Assembly: GCA_949357655.1 (NCBI GenBank) | Contig: CASHTG010000012.1 | Coordinates: 3,348,001-3,412,000, forward strand | DNA length: 64,000 nt | Origin: Parascedosporium putredinis | Taxonomy: Eukaryota > Ascomycota > Sordariomycetes > Microascales > Microascaceae | Direction: 5' to 3' | Shown: piece after piece, positions 1 through 12,086 of the stretch | Position numbering within the stretch: the first letter of the stretch is position 1 | Layout of the letters: every line of letters begins with the position of its first letter | Made by a program: the position numbers and the translations under genes | The notes under the pieces: model-generated | Told to the model about the DNA's origin: nothing | What the model saw: only the letters and a program-made list of their open reading frames with translations | Databases searched by the model: none

Positions 1-854
1 AAGGTGGTCGTCTTGCCTATACCGCCTGAAGTGTAGAGTTCGTTGAGGGTAAAGAGGATGGTTATGAGAAGAGGCCTGTCGCCGACTAGTTGCGCTAGCT
101 GTGCCTTATCAATGGAGAGCACGTCAACCTGGCTGAAGGTCAAGGGCATGGAGTCGGCTGCGACGACGGGCCGCGCATCAACGTCATCGGGGTGCTTCGT
201 GTACTTGGATATCTGCCGTGCTGTACAGGTTGTCAGCGTGTCGTAAAGGCGCCCGACTACGGACGCCCAAGGCCCGGAATCGACGAGAACTATCTCGGTG
301 CTGCCCATCGACTTGTGCATCAGCAAGGTGGAAAAGGCCGCGAGTTCGGCGGCACCGCCGCCAATGGAAAGCATTCTCAAGGGGCGGCTGGGGCACCGCG
401 AGTTTTCGCCTTCCGCAGCATCACCAAGCTCTTCGGGGACACCTAGATTGAAATCTCCAAGATGGCTGCGGAGGCCTTCTATTATAGAGGCGTAGCACAG
501 AGAACGTGTCGGGCTCCATCGGCATGCGTACGACGCGAGATGGCTTTCGGTGGAAAAGGCGGCCTCAAAGTCACGACTGTACAAAGCTCCCTTGATAATT
601 TGAAGTGTGGCGTCGAGGTTGCTATCCGCCAACTCTTTGGAGAAGGTCCGCGCGAAGAGGTCGAGTAGTAGTTGTTGGGTCCTGAGCTCGAGCTGGGTGT
701 CGGCGGAGACCAGATGATTCTCTATAGCTTCCGCCGGTTGGGCTCGAGCCTTGCTACCAGGTGCGCCATTGTTTGAAGATTTTCCCTTCTTAGATGACTC
801 CTTGGCCGCTCCCTTGGATGCCCCGCCCCGAGAAGACTGAGCCTTCTTCACCAT
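1..854 (-). CDS. bmt6: 25S rRNA (uridine-N3) methyltransferase Bmt6, partial (3' end outside window)
   Basis: One uninterrupted minus-strand frame of 284 codons starts at the ATG at 852-854 and runs off the left edge, so the C-terminus is missing. The start is followed by a Lys/Ser-rich low-complexity leader (about residues 1-40). Three segments match yeast Bmt6: LYSRDFEAAF with RWSPTRSLCYAS (about 100-130), the SAM-binding loop IGGGAAELAAF (about 170-180), and ITILFTLNELYT near the edge. The family methylates N3 of a uridine in 25S rRNA during nucleolar ribosome assembly. No intron and no frame break was seen in the visible part, unlike most genes in the window. It is divergent from the transketolase gene across a 3.4 kb spacer. 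Identification is firm; the exact C-terminal end cannot be seen. Confidence 0.88.
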   Translation of the reverse strand, partial: MVKKAQSSRGGASKGAAKESSKKGKSSNNGAPGSKARAQPAEAIENHLVSADTQLELRTQQLLLDLFARTFSKELADSNLDATLQIIKGALYSRDFEAAFSTESHLASYACRWSPTRSLCYASIIEGLRSHLGDFNLGVPEELGDAAEGENSRCPSRPLRMLSIGGGAAELAAFSTLLMHKSMGSTEIVLVDSGPWASVVGRLYDTLTTCTARQISKYTKHPDDVDARPVVAADSMPLTFSQVDVLSIDKAQLAQLVGDRPLLITILFTLNELYTSGGIGKTTT

Positions 855-3800
855 GTCGGGCTGGGCTGTTCTTCGGACAGGTTGGTGGGATTCCGAGGGC
901 CTTCCTTTGCTAGGGTCAAGGCTGTCAAAGGGATTTCAAGCCAGACACCCTCCCCCACTCTCTTTAAGAGAGGACCAAATTGAGCTAATTGGATGGGTAC
1001 TCTCGTGCATATGGAAAGCTTTGCGCACTTATCACTAGCCCCTGCCGATGACATAGACTGGTGGGGGCTTCGTTTTTTACTCAGGTCTCAGTTCCTTCGA
1101 CCTAGGACGGGAGCGGTAGCGGTCGCGGCGGTGGCCTCACTACATCCAATGATTTCGCAGCGAGTACAAGTAGTTCGGAGGGAGATTCCTTCCAATTCTC
1201 TGATAAACGACAACGAGAACGCTATCTCTTCGAGTCATCGAGAGTGGAGGGCCAAGAAAAAAAAAGGCTCCAAGGCAGTCCAGGAGAGGGTGGGCTAACA
1301 CCAGATGGTGGTGGGGCTCAACCACGGATTTCCGCGCACTAGCTATGTCATCAATTGATACTAAAAGGGAGCAACTTCAACAATTCATGGGCAACCATCT
1401 CCTGCCGAGTCCCCCCGCTTGGCCCCCATCAAGAGCAACAGAGAAAATTTTAGTTTGGGACAAGAACCTGGAAATATCAACCAGAACTAACATTGCGATG
1501 TACCCTACCCAGTGGCAAGGGCGCTAAACCTAAAGAGCGGATAAATGGCAGAGCTTGCTATCGCGGTGGGCTGAAATTGCACAGCGGCCCGCCACAAGGT
1601 GCGCGTGAGATCCATTGGATCCTTACCTTGTGGTCGCCGGTTTGGACGTCGCTGTGCCAATGTTCCATGTCTGATACGGTCTTATGGGAGGGTGAACCTA
1701 TATTATGAGCATCGAGGTGGTTGGAACTGTTGTGGGCAGTGGTATCAACCAAGGAGTAATGGCTGAGGCAACGATTGAGGCAGTCTCGGTAGAACTGGAG
1801 CCATCCATGGCACACACAGGACAGATGCTACAACTCGAAGATCAGCCCGAGTTTCATTGTGTGGGCCCTTGCTGGCGAGGGAGCTCAGTACAAAGTTTGT
1901 ATCCGTCAAACCACCATAGCGAGCCTCTTTGACGAAACTGGACGAAACTGAATAACTCGAGCTTGGTCTTTTTGTCCTCCCCGAGGTGAACGAGGACTTG
2001 GCCATGCTTGCAAGGGCGGCAACAAGATCAGCCGTTCCAATGATAGCTGCTCAAGGAGTGCCGTTGGGGCATTTTCTTCTCGACAACTACCGCGGCGGGT
2101 ATGCCGCCAGCATCCATTGCATCGGTGGATGCGCGTGGGCTCCAATTTCGTGAATTTGTTTCTGTCCTCCCTCACCCATGTGGACATGGTTGTTGGGAGG
2201 GTGGCTGGCCAGCGCAGGGCCAGTTGGGTGTTATTAGTATTACTCGAACGGTTTGACGGATCCATAGATCCATTCCATCCATCCAGAGATGGATCAAATG
2301 AATCCAGACGGGGCCAGTATCTAGCGGCATCGGCGCCAGCAGGGTGGGCGTGAAAAGTTGGAGGAGGGAGGGGTATGTTGAATGTTGGCGTTGCAATATA
2401 ACCCCTCCAGTTGAAATGCGTAATCGGCGCGCTACTGAAGGTTTTACCCCTCGTATGGAGGTCGCTTCCGCATACATTTGGGGGTTCACCCATGGACCCT
2501 TCGTTCATTGCTCAATTTTTACTTCCGAAGGGGGAGGGGGTATCTATCTCACAGTGTTTCCTATCCATTAGATGTTTTTATTTTCTCCTACGTTCTTTCC
2601 CAACCACTTTGGTCTGGCGAATGGGCGGACTCGGAAATGGGGTAGTTGCGAGATTTTTTTCTCTTCCCGTTCGCTTCTTCCCCTCCGAATCACCGACCGC
2701 GGGGTTGTGGCGGACCTCCATTGCCAGCACTGGTCAGCCAAAGCATTGGGGCGACTTTGATGTCAAATTCGAAACGAACGTCACATCCACTGATCTCTTA
2801 CAAATCGGCTGTTGTGTTTTGCACGTTGCACGGCTAGATGAAGCGCTCCACACTTCTAGGCCTTTTCGGCCCTCATGGACGACTTGTAGAAAGTGGATAT
2901 CGATTTGATCGCCACTAGACCTGGATAAAGCTTGCACTCGGAGCTGCGGCGGCGAGGCTAAAGCCAGAGCACCCTCGGGGCAGGCGGAAGGCGCCCTCAG
3001 CTTGCTCGCAGGCCTTGAGGGCAGCGTTCGTCTGGCTGGCCTCGCATCGAGTGCAAGGGCGTTCTCGGCCATTCTCTATAGCCACAGGCGTGATTAGTGT
3101 TTGACAGATCAATAATAAAGGTAGAAAGAACTCGAGGTCGATGTTTGGTGGCGAGGTTGTGGTCAAGATTTGACTGGGACTTGGGACAATGATGGAGGGG
3201 ATGGAAGCTCCGGAACTCCTGGTCTACCGATCGCCGTCTACCTGATCTACCCCCATACTTTGCCTCCCATCTGACAATCTTGCGATACTGACTCGGACGA
3301 TGACACCGCGCATCGAATCCGGGCACCGCTCCTGGGCATTGCTTCGACCTGCCACTGGAACATTTTCTTTTGCAATTGAATCTGTGCCGAGCCGAACCGA
3401 TTTGCTCCAATGGGCCAATGGATTTCTCTGAAAGAGCACGCGCCCTCTTTGCAGTCGGGCACCGCAAATACCGGCAGAAACTCTCCCCTCTCCGGCGGCC
3501 AGGCCAGTAGATCCATGATATACTACGACACTTGTGAAGATTTCTTTGACTTATTACACACATTCTACACACATTCTACAGGCCCCAATGTTTGACCAAC
3601 ATCCGAGCTTGGATAATATGATCTACCCCACCCGAGCGCAAATGTGTGTCAGATGGAGGGTGCCCGTCTGGGCCTTGGGCCTTGGGTTTGGAGGAGGGAT
3701 TGCTTGCTAAGGCTGCGTGTGCTGTGTTTAGTATCGAGGTTCGATAATGGGCGTGGAGGCTCGGCCCTCGCTCTCGTCCCCTTTTTCCATTGTAACTCTC

Positions 3801-4292
3801 GCCCATTCCTTCACTTGAGACGGAAAGGAGCTTCATTCTGCATTATGGATGTATTGGCACACCAAAGTCAACCCCTCGACTCGTGGCACCGGGAGTGCGG
3901 GTGTGGTACAGACACCCCTCCCTCCACCTCCCCTCCACCTTCCCTCCACCTCCATCCACCTCCCATCTCCAGTGCCAGCTCCTTCGACTCTCCGTGCTGT
4001 CCTGTCTTGTCCTGTCCTGCCCCCCGCTTCCTCTCCCTCGCGCGCAGCCCCCAGCGTACCTCCCAAAAAGATTGTTGCTCACTAACACTTCGGATCAATC
4101 CATGCACTTTGCCTCCTGCTTGATCCTCCATTTTTCCAGACTTTTTCTGAAAATTTTACTTTATCCCTCGTCAAGACCCTTTCTCCTCTTTCTCCTTTAC
4201 ACTTTCCAAAGCTTCATTTCCATCCTACAACTACGCAAAAGCCATTGTTCCTTTTTCCTATTCAGAGATACCATCATCGTTTTACAGCAATC
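855..4292. other. Intergenic region between bmt6 and transketolase
   Basis: 3.4 kb without a gene I can support. It must hold the divergent promoters of bmt6 and transketolase. Open frames of up to 200 codons on the minus strand (1906-2508 and 2997-3572) have no recognisable motif, unremarkable composition and overlapping rival frames, so I do not call them. The last 400 bp are strongly pyrimidine-rich on the plus strand, as expected for the promoter and leader of a highly expressed fungal gene. Confidence 0.6.
3917..4035 (+). promoter_or_regulatory. CT-rich tract upstream of transketolase
   Basis: Plus-strand sequence made almost entirely of C and T with repeated CTCCACCT-like units, 260-375 bp before the transketolase ATG. 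CT-rich tracts just upstream of transcription starts are common in strongly expressed fungal genes. That it is a core promoter element is inferred from position and composition only. Confidence 0.35.
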
Positions 4293-6954
4293 ATGTCTGG
4301 CAACGTCGACCAGCTTGCCATCAATACCATCCGCATCCTTGCTGTAAGCTCTGCCCCTCCAACCCCACCTTTTTGCTCTCCTTGGTTTCCCCTCCTCTGC
4401 CACCCAGCCAGCTTCGACGCTGCCGTAACTCTCGTGAAAATGCCCTCGCTGCCGACCTGGGCGCCAAACCCACATCGGCTTCCCACTTCACCCAATTGAA
4501 TATATCTTGCTAACAAGGTTGCTTGTAGGCGGATGCTACGGCAAACAGCAAGTCGGGCCACCCCGGCGCCCCTATGTTAGTGACCCCGCGACCATGCGCC
4601 TCTCCCGAATTCATGTTGCTGACAGCTGTTTTAGGGGCATGGCTCCCATTGCCCATGTTCTTTTCGACAAGTTCATGAAGTTCAACCCCAAGAACCCCGA
4701 GTGGCTCAACAGGGATCGTTTCGTCCTCTCGTAAGTAGTGTATTCTCGCCATACTCTCTCCTACCACCGCTGGGCCGCCTGCCTCATTTTTCTTATGAGG
4801 AAGCGGCTTACGGCTGGGGTTGGGACGGGGTGGTGCCTCCTCCCAAGAGCTTCTGTTTTCTAACTGCGGCGGGCTGTCGCCCTGCTTCTTTTTCCTTTAG
4901 CAACGGTCACGGCTGCATGCTTCAGTATGCTGTCCTCCACCTCTTTGGCTATGATCTTAGCATGGACGACATCAAGAACTTCAGGGTGCGAACCAAACCC
5001 CCAACCCCCTTCTCCCCGTCTTCCCTTTATGTGTCTTGCAACTCGAACATGTGTCTAATGTGCGCAATTCCTCGGAACAGAAAGTCGGCAGCAAGACTCC
5101 TGGTCACCCCGAGGCTCAGGACACCCCCGGCATTGAGGTCACCACTGGCCCCCTTGGCCAGGGTATCTGCAACGCCGTCGGTCTTGCCATGGCCCAGGCC
5201 CACACTGCTGCTGTCTTCAACAAGCCCGGCTTCAACATTGCTGACAACTACACATACTGCTTCCTCGGCGACGGCTGCTTGATGGAGGGTGTCTCGGGCG
5301 AGGCTTCCTCTCTTGCTGGTCACCTTCAGCTCGGCAACCTCATTGCCGTCTGGGACGACAACCATATCTCTATTGACGGTGACACCAACTGCGCCTTCAC
5401 TGAGGATGTTGTCAAGAGGTACGAGGCTTACGGCTGGCACGTCGTGACCGTCGAGGACGGCAACAATGATATTGCTGGCATGGCTGCCGCTATCGAGAAG
5501 TGCAAGGCTGTCACCGACAAGCCCTCTCTCATCCAGCTCAAGACCATCATTGGCTACGGTTCCAAGGAGGAGGGCACCCACGGTGTCCACGGTTCTCCCC
5601 TCAAGGCCGACGATATCAAGCAGCTCAAGGAGAAGTTCGGCTTCGATCCCGAAAAGAGCTTCGTTGTGCCCCAGGAGGTCTATGACTACTACGCCAGGCA
5701 CGCCTCTGCCGGTGCCGCCGCTGAGGCTGAGTGGAACAAGAAGCTTGCCGAGTACGGCGAGAAGTTCCCTGCTGAGCACGCCGACCTCGTCCGCCGTCTC
5801 AAGGGCGAGCTTCCCGAGGGCTGGGAGAAGGCTCTCCCCACCTACTCGCCCTCTGACTCTGCTGTTGCGTCCCGAAAGCTCTCCGAGATTGTGCTCTCCA
5901 AGGTCGAGTCTGTCCTTCCCGAGCTCGTTGGTGGATCTGCCGATCTTACCGGCTCCAACCTCACCAGGTGGAAGGGCGCTGTCGACTTCCAGAACCCTGC
6001 CACTGGCCTCGGCGACTACGCCGGTCGTTACATCCGCTATGGTGTCCGTGAGCACGCCATGGGTGCCATCATGAACGGTCTTGCGGCCTACGGTACCATC
6101 ATCCCCTATGGCGGTACTTTCCTCAACTTCGTCTCCTACGCCGCCGGTGCCGTCCGTCTTTCTGCCCTCTCTCACGTCCGCCTCATCTGGGTTGCCACCC
6201 ACGACTCCATTGGCCTTGGAGAGGACGGCCCCACCCATCAGCCTATCGAGACTCTTGCCCATTTCCGTGCTCTCCCCAACTGCATGGTCTGGCGCCCCGC
6301 TGACGGCAACGAGACTAGCGCTGCCTACAAGATCGCTCTCACCCACAAGACCACGCCCAGCATCATCGCCCTCTCCCGCCAGAACCTTCCTCAGCTCCAG
6401 GGCTCCACTATTGAGAACGCCTCCAAGGGTGGTTACGTCCTCCAGGAGGTTGAGGGTGCCCAGGTTACCCTCGTCTCTACCGGTTCCGAGGTCTCCATCT
6501 GCGTCGAGGCCGCCAAGTACCTTGCCGATAACCACAACGTCAAGGCCCGTATCGTATCTCTGCCCTGCTTCGAGGTCTTCGACAGCCAGCCCAAGGAGTA
6601 CAAGCTCAGCGTCCTTCCCGACGGCATCCCCTCTCTTTCCGTCGAGGTCATGTCTACCATGGGCTGGGAGAAGTACACCCACGAGCAGTTCGGTATCAAC
6701 AGGTTCGGTGCTTCCGGCCCCTACCTCGATGTATACAAGGCAAGTTTACCCACCCAGTCCCCTAGCCCCTGGCCGCACCACTCCGCAGATCGGAGTCTCA
6801 ACTCTATCTCCAATGAGTTCGTTGCTAACAACCCCTATAGAAGTTCGAGTTCACCCCCGAGGGCATTTCCAAGCGTGCCGTCGCCACCATCGACTTCTGG
6901 AAGGGTGCTACCATCCGGTCCCCCGTCAACAGGGCTTTTGAGCAGATCATCTAA
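4293..6954 (+). CDS. Transketolase
   Basis: Six exons: 4293-4343, 4529-4575, 4635-4730, 4901-4985, 5081-6739 and 6841-6954, giving 683 residues with no frame break. It transfers two-carbon ketol units between pentose-phosphate sugars in the cytosol using thiamine diphosphate and Mg2+. Visible marks are SGHPGAPMGMAP near residue 30, the TPP motif GDGCLMEG followed by NHISIDG (about 165-200), and the pyrimidine-domain stretch THDSIGLGEDGPTHQP (about 480). The C-terminus, SPVNRAFEQII, is family-typical. The ATG opens MSGNVDQLAINTIR, in register with other transketolases. The last intron (6740-6840) has a GC donor (AAG|GCAAGT) and AG acceptor; the next exon resumes exactly at KFEFTPEGI, so a GC-AG intron is the best model. 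Strong C-ending codon bias suggests high expression. Confidence 0.97.
6740..6840 (+). other. GC-AG intron in transketolase
   Basis: The exon ends ...DVYK and resumes KFEFTPEG. The only boundary that keeps both conserved sides in frame is AAG|GCAAGT ... CCTATAG|AAG. GCAAGT is the usual consensus of rare GC-AG introns spliced by the major spliceosome. Confidence 0.85.
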
Positions 6955-7570
6955 ATTTGGCGTGGAAAGACAAGGAAACAAGGACAAAAAAGGGCAGGGC
7001 ATGGATTTACAATTTCTTAACCAGAGTCTGGGATTGTTGTGATTATCAAGGTAGAAAGTGTCTAGTACATAGGATGGCCAAACGAGTAAACCAGAATGAG
7101 GCAATACCTAGGGAAACCAATTGGTTTTTTTCTTTCTTTTCAAATCTCTTGATGGCCGATGAACTCTGCTAGTCAGTCTCCTTATCAAGACTCTGTAGAC
7201 TCTAGGCTTCCGCGATGACTGAACAGCGAGACTCTGGGCCTTGAGATTATAGTAAAGTGGAAGGGAGCGAGCGCAAGACGTGTGGCACTGCGAACGATGT
7301 TGCCTGGCACTAGTGCTTTCCTCTTCGAACAGGGAGTCGACAGAATAGCTGCATCATAGGGGTTCTCTTAGGAACGGAGGAGGGGCGCGAGAGGAGGAGC
7401 CTTGTATTCCCTGGATACCTTGCGCGCTTGAAGGCACGCACCCTGGCGAGGCACCCAGACCTTGCTCTCACTCCTGGCCTGCTTTCTCTCTTCTCATGCC
7501 GCCCGCACTCGTTCTTAACTATGGTGGGAGGTGGGGTCGCTTGGGGGTTTGCGGCGATGGGGGCAGCACC
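6955..7570. other. Convergent 3' intergenic region
   Basis: About 600 bp between the transketolase stop and the stop of the minus-strand gene at 7571. Holds the two 3' UTRs; nothing else recognised. Confidence 0.5.
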
Positions 7571-8137
7571 TCATTCGTTTCGGTCTGCCATCTCTTCCGC
7601 CGCCCATTCTCGCTGAAGACTCCTCCCTAGCCTTTCTAGTCTCGCGGCCGCCCGTTGGGCCTCACGTCCTTCGTCCGGGCCCGAGCCCACAACGACGGCG
7701 ATAAGCATGGGCGGGTCCTCTGCTTCCCCAACGTCGTCGTCATCGTCGCTCGCCTCTCCCAATGCCAGGGGCGCGGCCGCGGCCGGTCCCCCTTTCCCAC
7801 GGCAGCCGGGGAGTCTGCGGCGATGTCGAGGCTTCCGAGGGCATCGGTCACGTTGGCCGGGGGCGCGGTGGGGTTTCGCAGGGAGGGGGTTCGAGGAAGG
7901 AATTGAGGATGAGGGTCCGCCGCCGGGGTACTCGACCATGAGGCGCTCGGGGGTACCGAGGCCGAGGCGGAGGGCGGTGGAGTGAGCGGTGAGGGCGGTG
8001 GAGGTGAGGGAGGTGAGGGCCTCGAGTTGGGGCTGGGAGCGGGCGGTGGTGAGGAGCGGGGTGAGCGAGGGGTCGGCGAGGTGGGTGGAGATGGAGGTGG
8101 TGGATTGTGCTGGGTTGGAGGCGGCCGGGGGCGACAT
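7571..8137 (-). CDS. Small conserved-looking protein of unknown function, frame broken three times
   Basis: From the ATG at 8135-8137 the protein starts MSPPAASNPAQ and has an alpha-helical-looking N-terminal half including LGLGTPERLMVEYPGGG, then a Ser/Pro/Ala-rich linker, an Asp run (SDDDDDVGEAEDPPM) and a charged C-terminal helix ending EEMADRNE. The natural continuation after EYPGGG is in other frames (LILNSFLEPP, then NVTDALGSLDIAADS) before the first frame resumes. Each switch fits one lost base in a C/G run: 7913-7915, 7881-7883 and 7788-7792 (plus-strand positions). With those it is about 189 residues. I do not recognise the family; the compact N-terminal part could be a roadblock/longin-like small fold, but that is a guess. 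The open frame extends upstream to 8377 but is low-complexity there. Confidence 0.6.
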   Translation of the reverse strand: MSPPAASNPAQSTTSISTHLADPSLTPLLTTARSQPQLEALTSLTSTALTAHSTALRLGLGTPERLMVEYPGGGPSSSIPSSNPLPAKPHRAPGQRDRCPRKPRHRRRLPGCRGKGGPAAAAPLALGEASDDDDDVGEAEDPPMLIAVVVGSGPDEGREAQRAAARLERLGRSLQREWAAEEMADRNE

Positions 8138-11100
8138 GTTGAGGGCTCTTTTTTGTTTGTTTGTTCTTCCGGTGCTTGCTTGTGTCGTCCTCCCCCTTGT
8201 TCTACGGTGGTTGTTTTCTTCTGGACTCTGTCTGGGTTTTCTAGGTTCTGGCCTTTTTAGTCTCTTTGGCTTGTTTAACCTTTGGGAAGGTTCTTCTGAA
8301 GAGAAAATGTGTATTAAGAATTTCCTCTTTTGGTCTGTTGGAGGAAGCTGGGCGTTGGGTTGGTCGCAGCTGCTCACCGGGCCAACGGAAGGTGAATGGG
8401 GATGATGGCGTCGTCGGTGAATATGGTTTTCTCCGCTTTGTTTGGTTGGTATATTAATCCTGAATAAAAGAAAGAGAAAGAAAGAAAGAAAGAAGAAGAA
8501 AACTCTCGTATCAACAGCTGGTGAAGTTCACGGGCGATGGCTCATGAAGCATGCAAAGGCTGGGTATCATTGGTTGCTTGGAGATGGGTGGCCTGGGATT
8601 AATTTGGTCTATTACAGAGGAATTAGGTTTAGACTGAAGCTTGTGGGTGGTATTTTACAGCCCATATCTGAGCGCTCTCCTCAAATAGATTCTTGAATTG
8701 ATCCAGATTCCGCTGCATGTATTATTACTTTGTGTTCCAGCTCCCCAGTCTGAGTTCAAGAAACCGTGCCGAGACCTTTGGGTTGTTGCTTTGCTGACCA
8801 GTCTCAAGGTAAATACTACCCTGGCCAGGCTCCCAAAGAGTACCAAGCTCCAAGCAGTAAGCTCCAGCCAGCGAGCGGGGGTCGGGAAGATGGAGGGGAA
8901 GCTTTTCGATCGATGGGTAGGGAGGCTTCGAGCTAGTTTAACATGTGATGACATCAGAGGGGATTTCTCGAGGGCTGAGCCTAATTGAAACGCGTCGGCG
9001 CATTCACCGATGGATTGGACTGGGGTGAGTGAACGATAGGGATCTAACATTACATTCCTGCTCGGGGAGGGGCTTCCTACCTTGGATCGGTATCGAATGG
9101 GAAAAGGTGGGCTTTTTGACGAATTTTTACCTTTGGCGAGGCTCGCCTGCCATGGCACGGGTAGTACATTTTACGAAGACCATTGGGGGCCAATCCACAG
9201 CATTTTCACTTGATGCCCAGTGAGAGCAACGTGTAAGAGAAGGGCGCAACGACATCACCGGTTGCAATTTAGAAGAGGGGCGTTCTCCCATCGCGAGAGA
9301 TAATATCGAAGATGTCCGAGATCCTCCCGTTTGAGGTTCCGAGGACGCATCACATCCACCGTCGTATTATCGCCACCCTGTGAGTTGGACGGTACAGTAT
9401 GGTACGGTACGGTAGGCAAGTAGGGTACGAAGAACCCCTCGGCTCTCTCGCGGGCGTCGCTGCTTCGGATGGCGTGATGTTGCGAAACGGCGAGACTAGT
9501 GATGGAGTGTGCGTAAACAGAAATGGCCGCAAGTATCAATCAATCTGTACTGCTGTACTTCTGCACTGCAAAGATAAGATGTCCCCGTTGGTTGCATGAT
9601 GGGCGAGAGAGAGGGCGGGGAATCAACATGCCCATCGACCCGTCAATTGGCTCCACGTCCATTCCCCAAGCTTCCATGGCGTTGGCTGACTTGACTGACA
9701 AAGTAGCTGACGCAGCACATTGCTGTGGGGTACTTTGCGAATTGACATGTTCAAGATTATCGGGACGGGCTCCTCTTCGCAGCCGGGCATTCTTCAGGGA
9801 ATGAGAAACAAGAAAGCTAAACAAAGCAAGCTTCGAAGCAGGCATCCGGATTTACTATGCCTCCTGACTGGCTAGGAATGCCGCACATTTCCCAATCGCT
9901 ACGCTAGCAAAATGTCTTGACGAGGTGGAGAACGTGGCCCGTGTCAGGTCCAGTGTCAGGGCCACAGCGAGCTCGCTGAATTTTCACGAAGCCCTCTTCT
10001 CTGTCTCCCGGAAGCGAAGATGGGAGTTGGGTGTGATATCTGGATGTTGGAATTCCCGCCGATCACTCTTGAGGCAGGAGGTTGGCACGCAGCCCACCAA
10101 AGCCGGTCGCTTTTGATGGACGAATCAAACACCAGACAGTCTAAGCTGCCGGTAAAACGAGTTTGTCAGCGTCCGGCCACTACTTCTTTTTGGGCTTCTT
10201 TATCATCTCTTCTCTTAAAGTAATCATTGATGGCAAACAAAATGGGCTTCGGGACATATTGTTGGGGGCTCCTGGACAGGAAGCGGGGTCGTTTCTCACG
10301 GCACCAATGGAGATCGATATGTGAAGTAAGACTGCGGTTGCCCACACATGCCTGGTCATGCTAGTGTACAACACACATGCTTCGTCCGCTAGGAACGCAT
10401 CAATGATTTTGATCGATTCGAGCCTGGCGAATTCGTACTTGGGTCGAAGGGAAATAGAGGCTATGTTCTGGCATGTATCGCCGTATCTCTGCCCTGGGCT
10501 GGCTGGCTGGGCAGACTTCTAAGCATTTCCCCACTTCCCTCGTTGGGTTTTTCTTTTTCCTCTTCCTATTTCTCTTCCCGTCTCTTCTCTTGGCGGCGAG
10601 CAGCACACCGTATGGGTGCGAGCGACGGGAAGTTTATTTTGTCGTTTTCCTTTTTCCTAAGCCAAATAGCCACGTTGAGCCGGAGGAGCTTCGCCATCCG
10701 TTAGTTTAGCACTCGCTGAACGCAGATCAATGAATGCGAGCTGGCATTTTTAAGGCCGGCTGCCCAAACACGCAAGTCTTGAGCAAGCACAGCTATGGTC
10801 CGATGTGGCCTTGATACCATGCAGAAGAAGAAAAAAACTGCCTGGCTCAATGGCTCAAACCCCCGGGAGGCGTCTTTGTGTCCGGCCTTGGTGCTGCTGC
10901 TTCGAGGGAATATTGGAGCCTGATCGGTCTTTGAAAACGACGGGAGCTCGCCCGTTAACATTGATGGATTCCGCAAGAGACAGACCAAAAACAGGCGTGG
11001 GAAAAGTGCCGCATGCAGGTGCGCCCCCAGTCGTTGAGACGAACAAAAATGACACGGCCTAATACCATGGGCTCTGCTGGTATGCAGTGGCATGCTTGCT

Positions 11101-12086
11101 CCCTCTCGCCTCTGCATGGCCTGGCCTGTGGACGTCGATTCGAAGGGGAGGGGGAGGAAGCCCGCTCCTCGTTGACGGCGACGCTGGGCCAATGGAGCTC
11201 AGGAAGCAGCTCCCGTTGGCTGAGATGCCATGGTTGCATTCCCTCAAGTGTATGATGGAATTGGCTGGCAATGCAGAGTCTTTCTCGACTGTGCACTGTG
11301 TATAAACCGAGCCGTCGAGCTCCAGCTCACAGTGCTGCCGGAGGTTTGCTCATGGGCACTCCAATTACGTGTAACCCGCTAAAATTGAGAGCTCAATACC
11401 CGAAGCTACCTTCAATGTCAACAAAGGTAATACAGTGCGCAAATAGTATACGCACACAATTCCCGGGGTGGGCGACGTCGAAAACAGCCAGCAAGCGAAA
11501 GGGCCTCTCCCCCAAAAAGAAAACGAAACCGGAGAAAGAGTGTAAAAAGAAAAAAAAAGAAGGGAGAAAGAAAACAACCATGCCACACACGGCCTTGAAC
11601 CCACAGCCCAGACTACACCCACGCCTGTCTCTTCCAATCAACCCATCAATATCATCAACATCATTCTTTTGACAACCCGATTTCCTCCAATATCCTTCCC
11701 GCCCTCCCAGCGATTCCCTTTCCCCCAAACCAGCGAGCTTCAAACCACAACTTAATCCATCCGAATAGCTTGCTTTTCTGACGATTCCAGCTCCTTTTTT
11801 CATCTTCCTTTTCTTTTCAACCCACCCTAGCAACAACCTACTCATTACGACGTGCATCTCACTTCTCCACCTCGTCAAAGGGCCGTTTCCCCGTTCACGT
11901 CACCAGCTCCGCCTCCATCGACCAGCCATCAAAACCACCAGTCCTTCATCTCCGCCTTGATGAATGCCCCATCCACACTCGAATGATAGCGTAGAGGCGC
12001 CATCCGAGTTTGCCCTGCTTCCCGCCCGGCCTTGCAGCTCTCCCATTACATCACCGTCCACAACGTCACCAGCGACCGCGGCCATA
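8138..12086. other. 3.9 kb intergenic region upstream of two divergent genes
   Basis: No gene supported. It contains a GAAA/GAA microsatellite at 8466-8502. The last 400 bp before the Barentsz ATG are C/T-rich with many A tracts, consistent with its promoter and leader. Scattered open frames (for example 8655-9158 and 10701-11192, both minus) lack any recognisable domain. Confidence 0.5.
8466..8502 (+). repeat. (GAAA)n/(GAA)n microsatellite
   Basis: Purine-only run built of AAAG and AAG units, about 37 bp, in the leader region of the small minus-strand gene. Confidence 0.85.

Noticed and set aside
1906..2508. 200-codon minus-strand frame between bmt6 and transketolase
   Set aside because: No motif, rival frames on the same and opposite strand, low-complexity CCATCC repeats inside it.
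2997..3572. 191-codon minus-strand frame
   Set aside because: Arg/Cys/Ser-rich composition typical of random GC-rich frames; no domain, no plausible splice context.
5027..6682. 551-codon open frame antisense to transketolase
   Set aside because: It mirrors the strong third-position C bias of the transketolase coding strand; its sequence is Val/Leu/Gly/Asp-rich filler with no domain.
11271..11672. 133-codon plus frame upstream of Barentsz ending in a Lys-rich run
   Set aside because: The Lys run comes from an A-rich tract typical of fungal leaders; the rest has no motif.
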